Shown piece after piece: positions 1 to 9,337 of a stretch of DNA of 64,000 nucleotides (position 1 is the stretch's first letter; each line of letters begins with the position of its first letter). The notes under the pieces are model-generated. The model saw only the letters and a program-made list of their open reading frames with translations. It was not told where the DNA came from and did not search any database. Source of the DNA: Pseudonocardiales bacterium (GTDB lineage: Bacteria; Actinomycetota; Actinomycetes; Mycobacteriales; Pseudonocardiaceae). The stretch covers positions 1 to 64,000 of the forward strand of contig JAFAPC010000114.1 in assembly GCA_019247305.1 (NCBI GenBank), given 5' to 3'. The translations under genes were made by a program, and so were the position numbers.

Positions 1-323
1 GTGCCGGTCTCAATCCGGCTCACCTGGGGTTGGCGCAGGCCCATCCACTGGCCGAGCAGGGTTTGCGAGATCCCGCTGGGGCCATAGACCGCGTAGTGGT
101 GGGGGTGCGTGCGGTAGGTGCGAGATATCCAGCCCATGTGCTGGGCGGCGAAGGCCTGCCGGAACCGCTCGGCCTGCCAGAACTCGGCAGGCACCTGGGG
201 TGGGGCGATGAGCTTGTCCCGAGAGGCGCGCTGGCAGCGGGCACACTGGCGTTCGGTGTTGTCCGCGGCCAAATGTGTGCCGCAGCGGCAGTAGCGGTGC
301 CGTGCTGGTCGCGATCCCACCAT
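1..323 (-). CDS. XRE-family regulator, N-terminal part (runs off left edge)
   Basis: The minus-strand frame from an ATG at 323 to the window edge encodes 107 residues. It begins with a small zinc-ribbon-like region (CRC near residue 12, CARC near residue 27) and then enters a helix-turn-helix region ending in QPQVSRIETG, the typical recognition-helix end of XRE proteins of actinobacteria. The start is supported by a purine-rich GGAGGGGGC just upstream. These proteins usually continue into a TPR-like sensor region, which would lie outside the window. It diverges from guaA. The call rests on the motif pattern only; the ligand and target are unknown. Confidence 0.6.
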   Translation of the reverse strand, partial: MVGSRPARHRYCRCGTHLAADNTERQCARCQRASRDKLIAPPQVPAEFWQAERFRQAFAAQHMGWISRTYRTHPHHYAVYGPSGISQTLLGQWMGLRQPQVSRIETG

Positions 324-439
324 GCCCCCTCCGGTCTGCACCGATTCTGGGCGAGTCTAACGCCCTTGCCATAGCCCATGATCCAGGCACCAGTGGCCGC
401 ACCGTCGGTGCTGTCCGTGAACTCGATCGGGACATCGGG

Positions 440-500
440 CGGGGCGATGAGCTTGTCGCGTGAGGCATGCTGGCAGCGAGCGTACTGGCGTTCAGTGCGA
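440..500 (-). repeat. Diverged copy of the regulator's N-terminal segment
   Basis: This stretch is a roughly 85-90% copy of 205-262, which lies inside the partial regulator, about 235 bp away. Both encode the same minus-strand peptide around ERQxARCQxASRDKLIAPP. After the shared segment the second copy continues differently and has no clear start, so it looks like the leftover of a partial tandem duplication in the guaA promoter region. No separate gene is called here. Confidence 0.55.
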
Positions 501-544
501 TAGCTTGCAACGCCCCTCACGGGGGGTCCGCGTAGCGTGCCACC

Positions 545-2101
545 ATGACGGTGCTGGTTATTGACTTCGGCGCGCAGTACGCGCAACTGATCGCCCGCCG
601 GATCCGCGAGGCGCAGGTGTACTCCGAGGTCGTCCCGCACACCGCGCCGGTCGAGGAGATCCTGGACCGCAAGCCGGCGGCGATTGTGCTCTCGGGCGGC
701 CCGGCCAGCGTGTACGCCCCAGCAGCACCGCGCGTTGCCCCGGCGCTCTTTCAGGCCGGAGTGCCGGTGCTGGGCATCTGCTACGGCTTCCAGGCGATGG
801 CTGATGCGCTGGGCGGTACCGTGCACCGCAGCGGTACCCGGGAGGACGGGCGCACCGAGCTGCAGGTGCTCGACGGTGGCGGCGTGCTGCATCGCGAGCT
901 CCCGGGGCGCACTCCAGTGTGGATGAGCCACGGCGACGCCGTCACCGCCGCCCCGGAAGGGTTCACGGTGACCGCGGCCTCGGCGGGTGCCCTGGTGGCG
1001 GCGTTTGAGGACCTCGGGCGGCGACTGGCCGGGGTGCAGTACCACCCGGAGGTGGGGCATTCCCCGCACGGCCAGGAGGTGCTGCGCCGGTTCCTGCACG
1101 AGATCGCCGGCATCCGGCCGACCTGGACCACCACCGGCGTCATCGACGAGACGGTGGCCGCGATCCAAGCCCAGGTCGGCGGCGGCGCCGTGATCTGCGG
1201 CCTGTCCGGCGGGGTGGACTCCGCGGTGGCCGCCGCACTGGTGCACCGGGCCGTCGGGGACGCCCTAACCTGCGTGTTCGTCGACCATGGCCTGCTGCGG
1301 GCCGGCGAGCGGGCGCAAGTGCAACGGGACTACGTGGCGGCCACCGGAGTCCAACTGGTCACCATCGACGCCCGGGAGCGGTTCCTGTCCGCGCTGGAGG
1401 CAGTGGTGGATCCCGAGCGGAAACGAAAGATCATCGGCCGGGAGTTCATCCGGGTCTTCGAGGCTGCGGCCCGGGACCTGCAGGCCGAGGCGGGCCGGCG
1501 CGGTCGGCAGATCCGTTTCTTAGTTCAGGGCACCCTGTACCCGGATGTGGTGGAGTCCGGCGGTGGCGCGGGCACCGCGAGCATCAAAAGCCACCACAAC
1601 GTCGGCGGCCTGCCCGAGGACCTGAGCTTCGAGCTGGTCGAACCGCTACGGGCACTGTTCAAGGACGAAGTGCGCCGGGTCGGGCTGGAGCTGGGATTGC
1701 CGGAGACGATCGTGCACCGCCAGCCGTTCCCCGGACCTGGCCTGGCGATCCGGATCATCGGCGAGGTCACCGCCGCACGCCTGGAGACGCTGCGGGCCGC
1801 AGACGCGATCGCCCGGGAGGAGCTCACCGCCGCCGGAATGGACCGCGACATCTGGCAGTGCCCGGTGGTGCTGCTCGCGCAGGTCCGCAGCGTCGGCGTG
1901 CAGGGCGATGGCCGGACCTACGGGCATCCGGTGGTGCTGCGCCCGGTGTCCAGTGAGGACGCCATGACCGCAGACTGGTCCCGGGTGCCTTATGACGTGC
2001 TGGCCCGTATCTCCGGGCGGATCACCAACGAGGTACCCGAGATCAACCGGGTGGTGCTCGACGTGACCAGCAAGCCCCCTGGGACCATTGAATGGGAATG
2101 A
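545..2101 (+). CDS. guaA: GMP synthase (glutamine-hydrolysing)
   Basis: GuaA converts XMP, ATP and glutamine to GMP in the last step of guanine nucleotide synthesis in the cytosol. The 518-residue protein has the usual length. An N-terminal class I glutamine amidotransferase carries the nucleophile in GICYGFQ (near residue 79) and the His/Glu pair in YHPEVGH. An ATP pyrophosphatase domain follows, with the P-loop SGGVDSAV near residue 221. The C-terminal dimerisation domain ends in the conserved PPGTIEWE. The ATG at 545 gives a canonical N-terminus ([14 protein letters not shown]). No strong ribosome site is visible. It is a stand-alone gene followed by a strong hairpin. Confidence 0.97.
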   Translation: MTVLVIDFGAQYAQLIARRIREAQVYSEVVPHTAPVEEILDRKPAAIVLSGGPASVYAPAAPRVAPALFQAGVPVLGICYGFQAMADALGGTVHRSGTREDGRTELQVLDGGGVLHRELPGRTPVWMSHGDAVTAAPEGFTVTAASAGALVAAFEDLGRRLAGVQYHPEVGHSPHGQEVLRRFLHEIAGIRPTWTTTGVIDETVAAIQAQVGGGAVICGLSGGVDSAVAAALVHRAVGDALTCVFVDHGLLRAGERAQVQRDYVAATGVQLVTIDARERFLSALEAVVDPERKRKIIGREFIRVFEAAARDLQAEAGRRGRQIRFLVQGTLYPDVVESGGGAGTASIKSHHNVGGLPEDLSFELVEPLRALFKDEVRRVGLELGLPETIVHRQPFPGPGLAIRIIGEVTAARLETLRAADAIAREELTAAGMDRDIWQCPVVLLAQVRSVGVQGDGRTYGHPVVLRPVSSEDAMTADWSRVPYDVLARISGRITNEVPEINRVVLDVTSKPPGTIEWE

Positions 2102-2103
2102 GA

Positions 2104-2164
2104 AGGGGGGCTGCGCCCCCCGTGAGTGGCGATACGAGTCCGGACTCGTATCGCCACTCACGGG
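2104..2164 (+). terminator. Double hairpin after guaA, including a 46-bp perfect palindrome
   Basis: Directly after the guaA stop there is a G6/C6 hairpin (2104-2121). It is followed by a perfect inverted repeat with two 23-bp arms (2119-2141 and 2142-2164) and no spacer between them. No T-tract follows. Long GC-rich stems without a U-tract are common at actinobacterial gene ends, so termination is the simplest role. Confidence 0.7.
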
Positions 2165-2302
2165 TGAATTGGCACCTTTCTTGTCTTCATCATAGCCTAC
2201 ACCCCAAGTAGTGTGACAGTGGCAGGCAGTACCGCTTCAAGTCTTTGCCCATAGCGCGCGTGCGGGGGGGCGCGCAAGGTGACCTGCCAAGGGGGGGCGG
2301 GC

Positions 2303-5005
2303 ATGACGACGCTCGACTTCGAGCTGGAGATCAGCTCAGGTGCTCACCACACCTACCCGATAACCGCGCGGGCACCTGGGGGAGAGGCCGCCGCCACCAT
2401 GCGCCTGGCCTTGACCTCCGCCGAGCTCGATTACCACCTCACCGTGGTCAGGGACAAAGTGTTGGCCTCCTCGGCGGTGCTGCGCGGCACGCCCACCGCC
2501 GACGAGCGCCCCGTGCGAGATCTGGGCCAGCTGTTGTTCGAGGCACTGGTCATTGACGATGTGCGGAGTCTGTACGTGACCAGCCGGCAGCGCGCTCGGG
2601 AGAGCGACTGTGCGCTGCGGCTGGTGCTGCGGGTGCGTCCGCCGGAACTCGCCCGGCTGCCGTGGGAGTTCCTGTTCGATCCCGGCCAGCAGGACTACCT
2701 GGGTTTGAGTATGCCGCTGGTGCGCTACCCCGAGGTGCTGGCACCTCGCCAGCCGCTGCGGGTCGCTCTGCCGTTGCGGATCCTGGGCATGGTGGCCCGC
2801 CCGGGTGATCAACGCGCGTTGGATGTCGACGAGGAGCAGCGGCGGCTGCACACGGCGTTGGCGGGTCTGACCCGCGAGGGGTTGGTGGAGCTGTGCTGGG
2901 TGACCGGGCAGACCTATAACGCGCTGCAGGACGCGCTGGACCAGGGACCCTGGCACGTTTTCCACTTCGTGGGCCACGGCGGGTACAACTGGGACGCTGA
3001 GGAAGGCACCCTGGCGTTGGCCGACGATACGGGCCGGACCCGTCGGGTCGGTGCCGACGATCTCAGCCGGCTCCTCGCCGAGCACCACACGCTGCGGTTG
3101 GTGGTGCTCAATGCGTGCGACACCGGGCGGAGCAGCGCCCTGGACGCGTTCTCCAGCACCGCCGGGGCGCTGGTGCGCCGGTGGATCCCGGCGGTGGTGG
3201 CGATGCAGTTCGAAATCTCTGACCCGGCCGCGATCGTGTTCGCCCAGACCTTCTACGAGAGCGTGGCCAAACGCCGGCCGGTGGATGACAGCGTCATGCG
3301 TGCCCGCCGTGCCCTGCGGCTGGACAATAACGACACCCTGGAGTGGGGTACGCCGGTGCTGTACCTGCGCGCGCCCGAAGGGCGCATCTTCGATGCCAAC
3401 AGCCCCTCGCTACCGCAGCCTCGCCCGCCCCAGGACCCCATCAGCGTGCGGGAGGTGGAGGCCCTCTACGACCAGGCGCTGTCCGCCTTCTGGACCGAGC
3501 GCTGGGATCAGGCCGTCGTGCTGCTGCAACAGGTCCTCATTCACCGCCCCCAGCACCATCCCGATGTTGCCCTCAAGCTGGAGCAGGCCCGCCACCAGCA
3601 GCAGCTGGCCACTCGCTACGCCCAGGCGTGCGCCGCCGCTGAGGCCTTGGACTGGGACGATGCCGTCACGATGTTCACAATGATCATCGAGGCTGACTCC
3701 GCCTACCGGGATGCCGCGCAGCGATTGGACAACGCGCGGCGCCGGCACCAGATCGCCGGTTGGCACGCGGAAGCTCGCCGGCTGCACCGGGCCGGGCAGT
3801 GGGCAGCGGTCGTCAAGATCGGTGAGCGGCTGCGGACCGTAGACCCCGACGCCGCAGACCCCGACGGGCTGGTCAGCTCGGCGCGGGCCCAGCTCGCCGC
3901 CGCAGAACGGGAGGAACACCTCGCCTCGCAGTACCGCCGCGGGCTGCACCTGCTCAACGCCGGCGAGTGGGAACAGGCGATCGAGGCACTGAAGCGGTTG
4001 GACCCCACCTATCGGGACACCGCAGCGCTGCTGGCCCGAGCCCGCCGGGAACTCCCCGACCAGACCCCACCGCTACCGCACTCGCCCACCATCGCTCACC
4101 ACCCGCAGACGGCGCGGGTCCTGCGTCACCGCAAGGCGGTCAACGCGGTGGTGTTCAGCCCCGACGGCCGCCAACTGGCCACCGTCAGCGCGGACAAAAA
4201 TGCGCGAATCTGGGATGCCACCAGCGGAGCCGAACGGTTGAGCGTGACGCACAAGGGCGTGCGGTTCAACGCTCGGGGGCGGTCCCCGACCGTGCGCGGG
4301 CGGGCTGTGGCGTTTTGTCCGCACGGGCTGTGGCTGGTCACCGCCAGTGACGACGATACCGCCCGGATCTGGGACGCCAACAGTGGACGGCAGCTTGCCG
4401 CCTTCACGCACGACAATGTCGTGGTAGGGGCGGTGTTCAGCCCGGATGGGCGCCTGCTGGCCACGGCCAGTGAGGACCACACCGCCCGGATCTGGGACCT
4501 CGGTACTGGACGGCTACGGGTGGCGTTCGATCACGGCAGTGCGGTGGTGGGAGTGGTGTTCAGCCCGGATGGGCGCCTGCTGGCCACCGCCAGTGAGGAC
4601 AATACTGCTCGGATCTGGAATGTCGGCAGTGCCCAACAACTCATCAAGCTTGCCCACGATAAGCCAGTACGGGGAGCGGCATTCAGCCCGGACGGGCATC
4701 GGCTGGCCACTGCCAGTGATGATGAGACCGCCCGGATCTGGGACGTCAACAGCGGACAACGACTCACCAAGGTGAGCCACGATAAGCCAGTACGAGGGGC
4801 GGTGTTCAGCCCGGATGGGCGCCTGCTGGCCACCGCCAGCGCGGACCACACCGCCCGGATCTGGGATGTCAACAGTGGGCGGCTCCGTGCGACGTTCACG
4901 CACGACAGCGAGGTGGTGGGGGTGGCGTTCAGCCCGGACGGGCGTCGGTTGGCCACTGCCAGTCGTGGGAAGGCTGCGCTGATCTGGGTGTTGAGCGGTG
5001 AGTGA
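2303..5005 (+). CDS. CHAT-domain protease-like protein with TPR-like and WD40 repeats
   Basis: This 900-residue protein has three parts. Residues 1-360 form a CHAT (caspase-like) domain, with the catalytic-type His in FVGHGG (about residue 224) and Cys in LNACDTG (about residue 272). Residues 390-600 are helical TPR-like repeats rich in A-x-W-D-x-A. Residues 610-900 hold seven WD40 repeats of the LLATASxDxTARIWD type, enough for one propeller. ATG at 2303 is preferred over GTG at 2279 because a run of seven G's precedes it. CHAT proteases cleave partner proteins in bacterial conflict systems, and WD40 propellers usually bind ligands. No neighbouring substrate gene is evident, so the target is unknown. 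Confidence 0.88.
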   Translation: MTTLDFELEISSGAHHTYPITARAPGGEAAATMRLALTSAELDYHLTVVRDKVLASSAVLRGTPTADERPVRDLGQLLFEALVIDDVRSLYVTSRQRARESDCALRLVLRVRPPELARLPWEFLFDPGQQDYLGLSMPLVRYPEVLAPRQPLRVALPLRILGMVARPGDQRALDVDEEQRRLHTALAGLTREGLVELCWVTGQTYNALQDALDQGPWHVFHFVGHGGYNWDAEEGTLALADDTGRTRRVGADDLSRLLAEHHTLRLVVLNACDTGRSSALDAFSSTAGALVRRWIPAVVAMQFEISDPAAIVFAQTFYESVAKRRPVDDSVMRARRALRLDNNDTLEWGTPVLYLRAPEGRIFDANSPSLPQPRPPQDPISVREVEALYDQALSAFWTERWDQAVVLLQQVLIHRPQHHPDVALKLEQARHQQQLATRYAQACAAAEALDWDDAVTMFTMIIEADSAYRDAAQRLDNARRRHQIAGWHAEARRLHRAGQWAAVVKIGERLRTVDPDAADPDGLVSSARAQLAAAEREEHLASQYRRGLHLLNAGEWEQAIEALKRLDPTYRDTAALLARARRELPDQTPPLPHSPTIAHHPQTARVLRHRKAVNAVVFSPDGRQLATVSADKNARIWDATSGAERLSVTHKGVRFNARGRSPTVRGRAVAFCPHGLWLVTASDDDTARIWDANSGRQLAAFTHDNVVVGAVFSPDGRLLATASEDHTARIWDLGTGRLRVAFDHGSAVVGVVFSPDGRLLATASEDNTARIWNVGSAQQLIKLAHDKPVRGAAFSPDGHRLATASDDETARIWDVNSGQRLTKVSHDKPVRGAVFSPDGRLLATASADHTARIWDVNSGRLRATFTHDSEVVGVAFSPDGRRLATASRGKAALIWVLSGE

Positions 5006-5025
5006 ATGACGCCGACCCGCAGCGG

Positions 5026-6456
5026 TTATCGATGGAGTTCGGGTACTGGATCGGCCGCCACGCCGTCGGGCTCGGCCGGGGCGGACGAGTACAGCAAGCC
5101 GAGCAGCGGTCCGGCGGCCAGCGTGGTGACCACCGTGGTCACCACGAGGGTCGAAAACAGGGTGCCCCCGATCAGGCCGAGCGACTGCCCGATGTTCAGC
5201 ATGACCAGCTCGGTGAGTCCACGGCAGTTGAGCATGACGCCGAGCGCCAGGGACTCGTCGCGGGAGCGGCCCATCAGCCGCGCACCGAGCATCGTGCCGG
5301 CGAACTTGCCGGACACCGCAACCACAAAAACGAGCCCGCACATCAGCAGAGCGGTACCGCCGCGCAGCGTGCCGAGGTCGGTGAGCAGCCCGACGGAGGC
5401 GAAGAACAGGGGCAGCAACAACCACAGCGTCAACCCCTCCGTGCGCTGCAGGAAGCTGTGCACGATGCCTGAGGAGCGCGGCATCACGATCCCGGCCAGG
5501 AATGCGCCGATGATCGGATGCACGCCGATCCGCTGGCCCGCCAGCGCGCACACCAGCACGAACAGGGTCAGGACCACCTGCAGCGGGTAGCGGTCGCGAT
5601 CGTGGCGCGCCGCCCTGGCTAGGCCACGCCGCAGCGCGGGGCGGACTACGGCCAGCATCACTACGGTGAACATGACGGTCAGTACCGCGGTGCGCAGCAC
5701 GGTAGCCGAGCCGCCCCGGCCGGTGAAGACCATGAGCACCACCAGCAGGCACCAGATCGTGGCATCGCCGATCGCCGCGGCGGCGATGCCGAGGGTGCCC
5801 GCTGGGGAGTTCATCAGCCGCTGCTGACGCAGGATCGCGGCCAGCACGGGCAGGGCACTCACGCTCATCGCCAGCCCGAGAAAGAACAGGTAGGGCAGCC
5901 GGCCCGCCCCGTGGGGCTGGTAGGAGGCGGGCAGGAAGAGACCGAGCAGGATGCCGGCGCCGAACGGCACGGCGAGTGCGGCATGGCCGATCACCACCGC
6001 GGCGACCCCGTTGTGGCGCAGCTCTCGGGTGCTGAACTCCAGCCCGACGCCGAACATAAAGAAAATCACCCCGAGCTGCGCCAGCGAGTTGATGATCGGC
6101 ATGATCTCCGGCGGGAACAGGGTGTGCTGGGCCGTCGGGGATATCGCGCCGAGCACCGACGGGCCGAGCAGCACTCCGCCGATCATCTCACCGATCACTC
6201 GGGGCTGCCCGATGCGATGCGTGATCGCACCGCACAGGTGCGCGGTGGCGAGCACGATCGGCACGGTCACCAGGAGCACGCCGATCAGGTCAGCCTGTGG
6301 CCCGCTCGCCTCGGTGGGTCGGACCACCGGCCGGGCATTGAGCAGCAGCAGGGCGAGCCCACCCCCCATCGGCAGCACGACAATGAGCAAGTAGGCCAGC
6401 GCGGACTTGCGCCAGGTCAACGCCGCAGGGCGGACCTCGTGGGTCGCCTGAGTCAT
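5026..6456 (-). CDS. Cation:proton antiporter, CPA2/KefB type
   Basis: The protein is a polytopic membrane protein with about 12 hydrophobic segments. It has typical CPA2 stretches such as GEMIGGVLLGPSVLG and FFMFGVGLEF near the N-terminus and GIHPIIGAFLAG-like sequence (GVHPIIGAFLAG) in the middle. It should exchange Na+ or K+ for protons across the cytoplasmic membrane. There is no C-terminal TrkA-N domain, so it is the short form. The ATG at 6456 (MTQATHEV) places the start shortly before the first membrane segment. An upstream ATG at 6513 would add 19 arginine-rich residues. Neither has a clear ribosome site. It converges on the CHAT gene with a 20-bp gap. Confidence 0.88.
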   Translation of the reverse strand: MTQATHEVRPAALTWRKSALAYLLIVVLPMGGGLALLLLNARPVVRPTEASGPQADLIGVLLVTVPIVLATAHLCGAITHRIGQPRVIGEMIGGVLLGPSVLGAISPTAQHTLFPPEIMPIINSLAQLGVIFFMFGVGLEFSTRELRHNGVAAVVIGHAALAVPFGAGILLGLFLPASYQPHGAGRLPYLFFLGLAMSVSALPVLAAILRQQRLMNSPAGTLGIAAAAIGDATIWCLLVVLMVFTGRGGSATVLRTAVLTVMFTVVMLAVVRPALRRGLARAARHDRDRYPLQVVLTLFVLVCALAGQRIGVHPIIGAFLAGIVMPRSSGIVHSFLQRTEGLTLWLLLPLFFASVGLLTDLGTLRGGTALLMCGLVFVVAVSGKFAGTMLGARLMGRSRDESLALGVMLNCRGLTELVMLNIGQSLGLIGGTLFSTLVVTTVVTTLAAGPLLGLLYSSAPAEPDGVAADPVPELHR

Positions 6457-7026
6457 CGGGAGCGCCCGATCAGCTCGCCGAGCCGCGCGGGAAGGCCCCG
6501 GCAGCGGGCCCATCCAGGAGGACGCCGCTCACGACCTGCTGCGGTGTCCCCGGCAGGCCCCGGTGTGGGCTGGTCTGGGTAGCTGATGGTCCCGCGGGCG
6601 CAAGAACCCTCGCAGGATCACCGACTCCGTCCTGCCGTGAAATCCGGATGTCCCAGAAACACGACCGTAACGCCATGCTGGGGCCTCCATTCAGGTGTTT
6701 TGCTGCGCCAAATGGGCTACGCCGGTTCCACGACGCATCCGAATCCGAACACTGGCCACTAAACCACTCAATAGCATGGATCTCAACTTTTGGCCGCCCT
6801 CGGCTGCTGGTATTTCGCGACGGATAGCACAGGCGTGCGGACCGCACAGACACCTTGGCGGAGAGTGAACAGGGCCCTCCGCCGGAGGGATATGAGCGGG
6901 ATACTGCGAGAACCTTTTGTTGATCTTTAATGGTGCTGCTCGACCGTTGCGGCGGCTCCTCCCGTCACCGCTCGCCGTGTGGGTACTGCCACGGCAGGTG
7001 TCGGACGTCGGCGCTCGGCTTGCCAA

Positions 7027-7065
7027 AGCTAGTTGATCTAGATGGGGCTAGTTGATCTAGGTGGG
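7027..7065. repeat. 19-bp tandem duplication
   Basis: Two adjacent copies of gctagttgatctag(a/g)tggg with a single difference. Each copy carries the half-palindrome gatcta. It could be a duplicated regulator site; no function can be read from the sequence. Confidence 0.6.
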
Positions 7066-7371
7066 CACCACCGACACCGGCCATTTCTGCGCCCTTGAAC
7101 CGTTCGGCGGAAAAATAGTTTCTTCGGATCCTGGCGTGTGTGCGGAATTCACCACCATTCGCCTACCCGGCGTATTTGTGATCGTCGATAGGCCCGGTGG
7201 TGCGGGCACGTCAACGGGTGGATGTCTGGCTGCGGCGGACGCCCTCGCCGGTCGTCTCACCAGATGGGCCCGTGTGCAGGAGCTGGCTGATAGGGACTTT
7301 GCTGATCCATCTCATTCTGGATAGGAGTACTCGCTCCCTGTCACGATACGATCAATAACCCTGTGTGAGAC

Positions 7372-7389
7372 TATCGATAATCATCGATA
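7372..7389. promoter_or_regulatory. ATCGAT dyad upstream of the flavoreductase gene
   Basis: The sequence tatcgataatcatcgata is an inverted repeat with 7-bp arms and a 4-bp centre, about 180 bp before the flavoreductase start. A related tatcgatt lies nearer the gene, at about 7517. It is a candidate operator. It does not match an iron box. Confidence 0.35.
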
Positions 7390-7570
7390 TCCAGTAGTTG
7401 TCCCCTTGCTGGGCGCAGCCGATCGTGACCTGAAACCAGATGTCTCGGGAAAGTTCTCCCGTGAAGTAGTAACCATTCCTCTGGTGTTAACCGAAAATCG
7501 ACAAAAGTATTGCATATTATCGATTCATCCTGTCCTAATTGCCAAAGTATTCACCATTTGTGGAGTGGTT

Positions 7571-9337
7571 ATGGAGCGGCGTCAAGCGATAGCCTGGGCT
7601 GGTTCGATTACCATGACGGGCTGTGTCAGCGCGCTCGCGCTGGGCTCGCTCGTCGGTGGGTTTGGCCTTGGGTCATCGCCGGCACGGCACCTGCGGACGG
7701 CGGCCTCCGGGCTGACATTGGTCCTCCCGCCAGCTCAGCTCGACTCGGTGGCCCAGGTCAACTCGGTGGCCCAGGTCAACTCGATGGCATGGTGGTATGT
7801 GGCCCGCGCGTCTGGTCTCATCACCTGGGCTTTGCTGGGGGCCTCGGTGGTGGGCGGCCTGCTGTTGGCCACCCGGCTCACTCAGGGACGCGCGCGCGCC
7901 TGGACCCAAGGACTCCATGAGTTCGTCGGGGCGCTCGCGGTGGTTTTCACCGCGATTCACCTGGCCTCGGTGTTCGCCTGCGACAAGCTGCAGATCGGCC
8001 TGCGCGAGCTGCTCGTCCCGTTCACCAGACTGGCCAATCCGGTGGCCCAAGGGTGCGGGGTGCTGGCCTTTTACCTGCTCGCCGCCGTCGCGGCGACGTC
8101 CTGGGCGCGAGCGCTGCTGCCCTGGCGGTGGTGGCGCCGGCTGCACCTGCTGGCGTTTCCGCTGTTCGGGCTGGCTTGCGCGCACACCGTGCTGGCCGGA
8201 AGCGACACGACCCGCCCGATCCTGCACTGGGCGAGCCTGGTGATGGGGGCGGTGATCCTGTTTCTGGCGACGCTGCGCCTGCTCACCGTACAGTCGGCGG
8301 GCGCCGCCGCGGGGGTGGCCGCCGGAGCGCGGGACACCGGGGTGCCTGCCTCCCGCGCGCCGCAGCTGCGGCCGGCACCCACGGCGACGGCCGCAGCTGC
8401 GGCGGGGACTGGGATGCGACTGCTCATTGGTCAGACGACGTGGGAGGCCGACAATGTCCTGTCGCTACGGCTGTACTCCCCGGACGGCGCTGCGTTGCCG
8501 AGCTGGGAGCCAGGAGCGCACATTGAGCTGGCGCTGCCCTCCGGCCGGCGCCGACAGTACTCGCTGTGCGGCGAGGTGAGCGACACCGGTTCCTACCGGA
8601 TCGCGATTCTGCAGGTTCCCGGCGGGCGCGGCGGGTCAGTGGAGGTGCACACCGATGCCCGGGCCGGCCAGCTGATCACCGTGCACGGGCCGCGCAACCA
8701 TTTCCCGTTGGTGCCCAGCCCCGCCTACCTGTTCATCGCTGGCGGGATCGGGATCACCGCCATGCTGGCGATGGCGACCCAGGTCGCTGCGGCGGGTGGC
8801 GAGTGGAACCTCGTCTACGTCGGGCGACGCCGCGCCAGCATGGCTTTCCTGGAGGAGGTCTGTGCGCTGGGCCCCGATCGGGCTGAGGTCAGGCCCGCCG
8901 ACGAACGCGGCCGGCCCGACCTGAGCGCGCTGATCGCTGCCGCGGCGCCGGGCACCGCTGTCTATTGCTGTGGCCCAGACCGGATGCTGCAGGCGGTGCG
9001 CGAGCGGGTCGCCACCAGAGGTGACCTGAGCGTGCACAGTGAGCTTTTCACCGGGACCGAGCCGTGCACCGGCGCCGCGCTGTGCGTTGAGCTGCGCCGC
9101 ACCGGGTGCGTCATCACCGTGCCCGCCGACCGCACCGTCCTGCAGGCGATCCGCGACGTCGTTCCCGCCGTCTCCGCCGGGTGTGAACAGGGGGTGTGTG
9201 GCGCGTGCCGCACCACGGTCCTCGCTGGCGAGCCGGACCACCGCGACAGGCTGCTCAGCAACGCAGAACGCGCCGCCGGTGCGATGCTGATCTGCGTCTC
9301 CCGGGCCCGCGGTGAGCGGCTCACCCTCGACCTGTGA
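7571..9337 (+). CDS. Ferric-reductase-like membrane flavoprotein with C-terminal 2Fe-2S domain
   Basis: This 588-residue protein joins a membrane domain of the ferric reductase/NADPH oxidase type (about residues 70-230, His-containing helices) to a ferredoxin-NADP reductase unit. The unit has FAD binding around RQYSLCG and a nucleotide fold around IAGGIGITAM. A plant-type 2Fe-2S ferredoxin domain follows (CEQGVCGAC, then LICVS). It would pass electrons from NAD(P)H through FAD and the cluster to membrane haem and an outer acceptor, perhaps Fe(III). The ATG at 7571 is preceded by GGAG at good spacing. The frame is open back to 7406, but those residues look non-coding. An 18-bp tandem repeat at 7743-7778 duplicates SVAQVN. 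The gene converges on the iron operon with a 17-bp overlap, which fits a shared iron role (inference). Confidence 0.85.
   Translation: MERRQAIAWAGSITMTGCVSALALGSLVGGFGLGSSPARHLRTAASGLTLVLPPAQLDSVAQVNSVAQVNSMAWWYVARASGLITWALLGASVVGGLLLATRLTQGRARAWTQGLHEFVGALAVVFTAIHLASVFACDKLQIGLRELLVPFTRLANPVAQGCGVLAFYLLAAVAATSWARALLPWRWWRRLHLLAFPLFGLACAHTVLAGSDTTRPILHWASLVMGAVILFLATLRLLTVQSAGAAAGVAAGARDTGVPASRAPQLRPAPTATAAAAAGTGMRLLIGQTTWEADNVLSLRLYSPDGAALPSWEPGAHIELALPSGRRRQYSLCGEVSDTGSYRIAILQVPGGRGGSVEVHTDARAGQLITVHGPRNHFPLVPSPAYLFIAGGIGITAMLAMATQVAAAGGEWNLVYVGRRRASMAFLEEVCALGPDRAEVRPADERGRPDLSALIAAAAPGTAVYCCGPDRMLQAVRERVATRGDLSVHSELFTGTEPCTGAALCVELRRTGCVITVPADRTVLQAIRDVVPAVSAGCEQGVCGACRTTVLAGEPDHRDRLLSNAERAAGAMLICVSRARGERLTLDL

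Larger units (their letters stand above)
6457..7570. other. Long non-coding stretch with short repeats
   Basis: About 1.1 kb without a supportable gene. Open frames here (for example 7061-7324 plus and 6691-7026 minus) lack ribosome sites and recognisable sequence. It holds a 19-bp tandem duplication (7027-7065), an ATCGAT dyad (7372-7389) and a 14-bp motif, tatgagcgggatac (6891-6904), that recurs at 31620. Base composition drops below the local average after 7320, as expected for a promoter region. Confidence 0.6.

Noticed and set aside
4514-5752. 412-codon open frame on the minus strand
   Set aside because: It lies across the CHAT gene's WD40 repeats and the antiporter, and its sequence is the antisense echo of those repeats.
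7061-7324. 87-codon plus-strand frame in the gene-free stretch
   Set aside because: No ribosome site, no -10 at leaderless spacing, no recognisable sequence.
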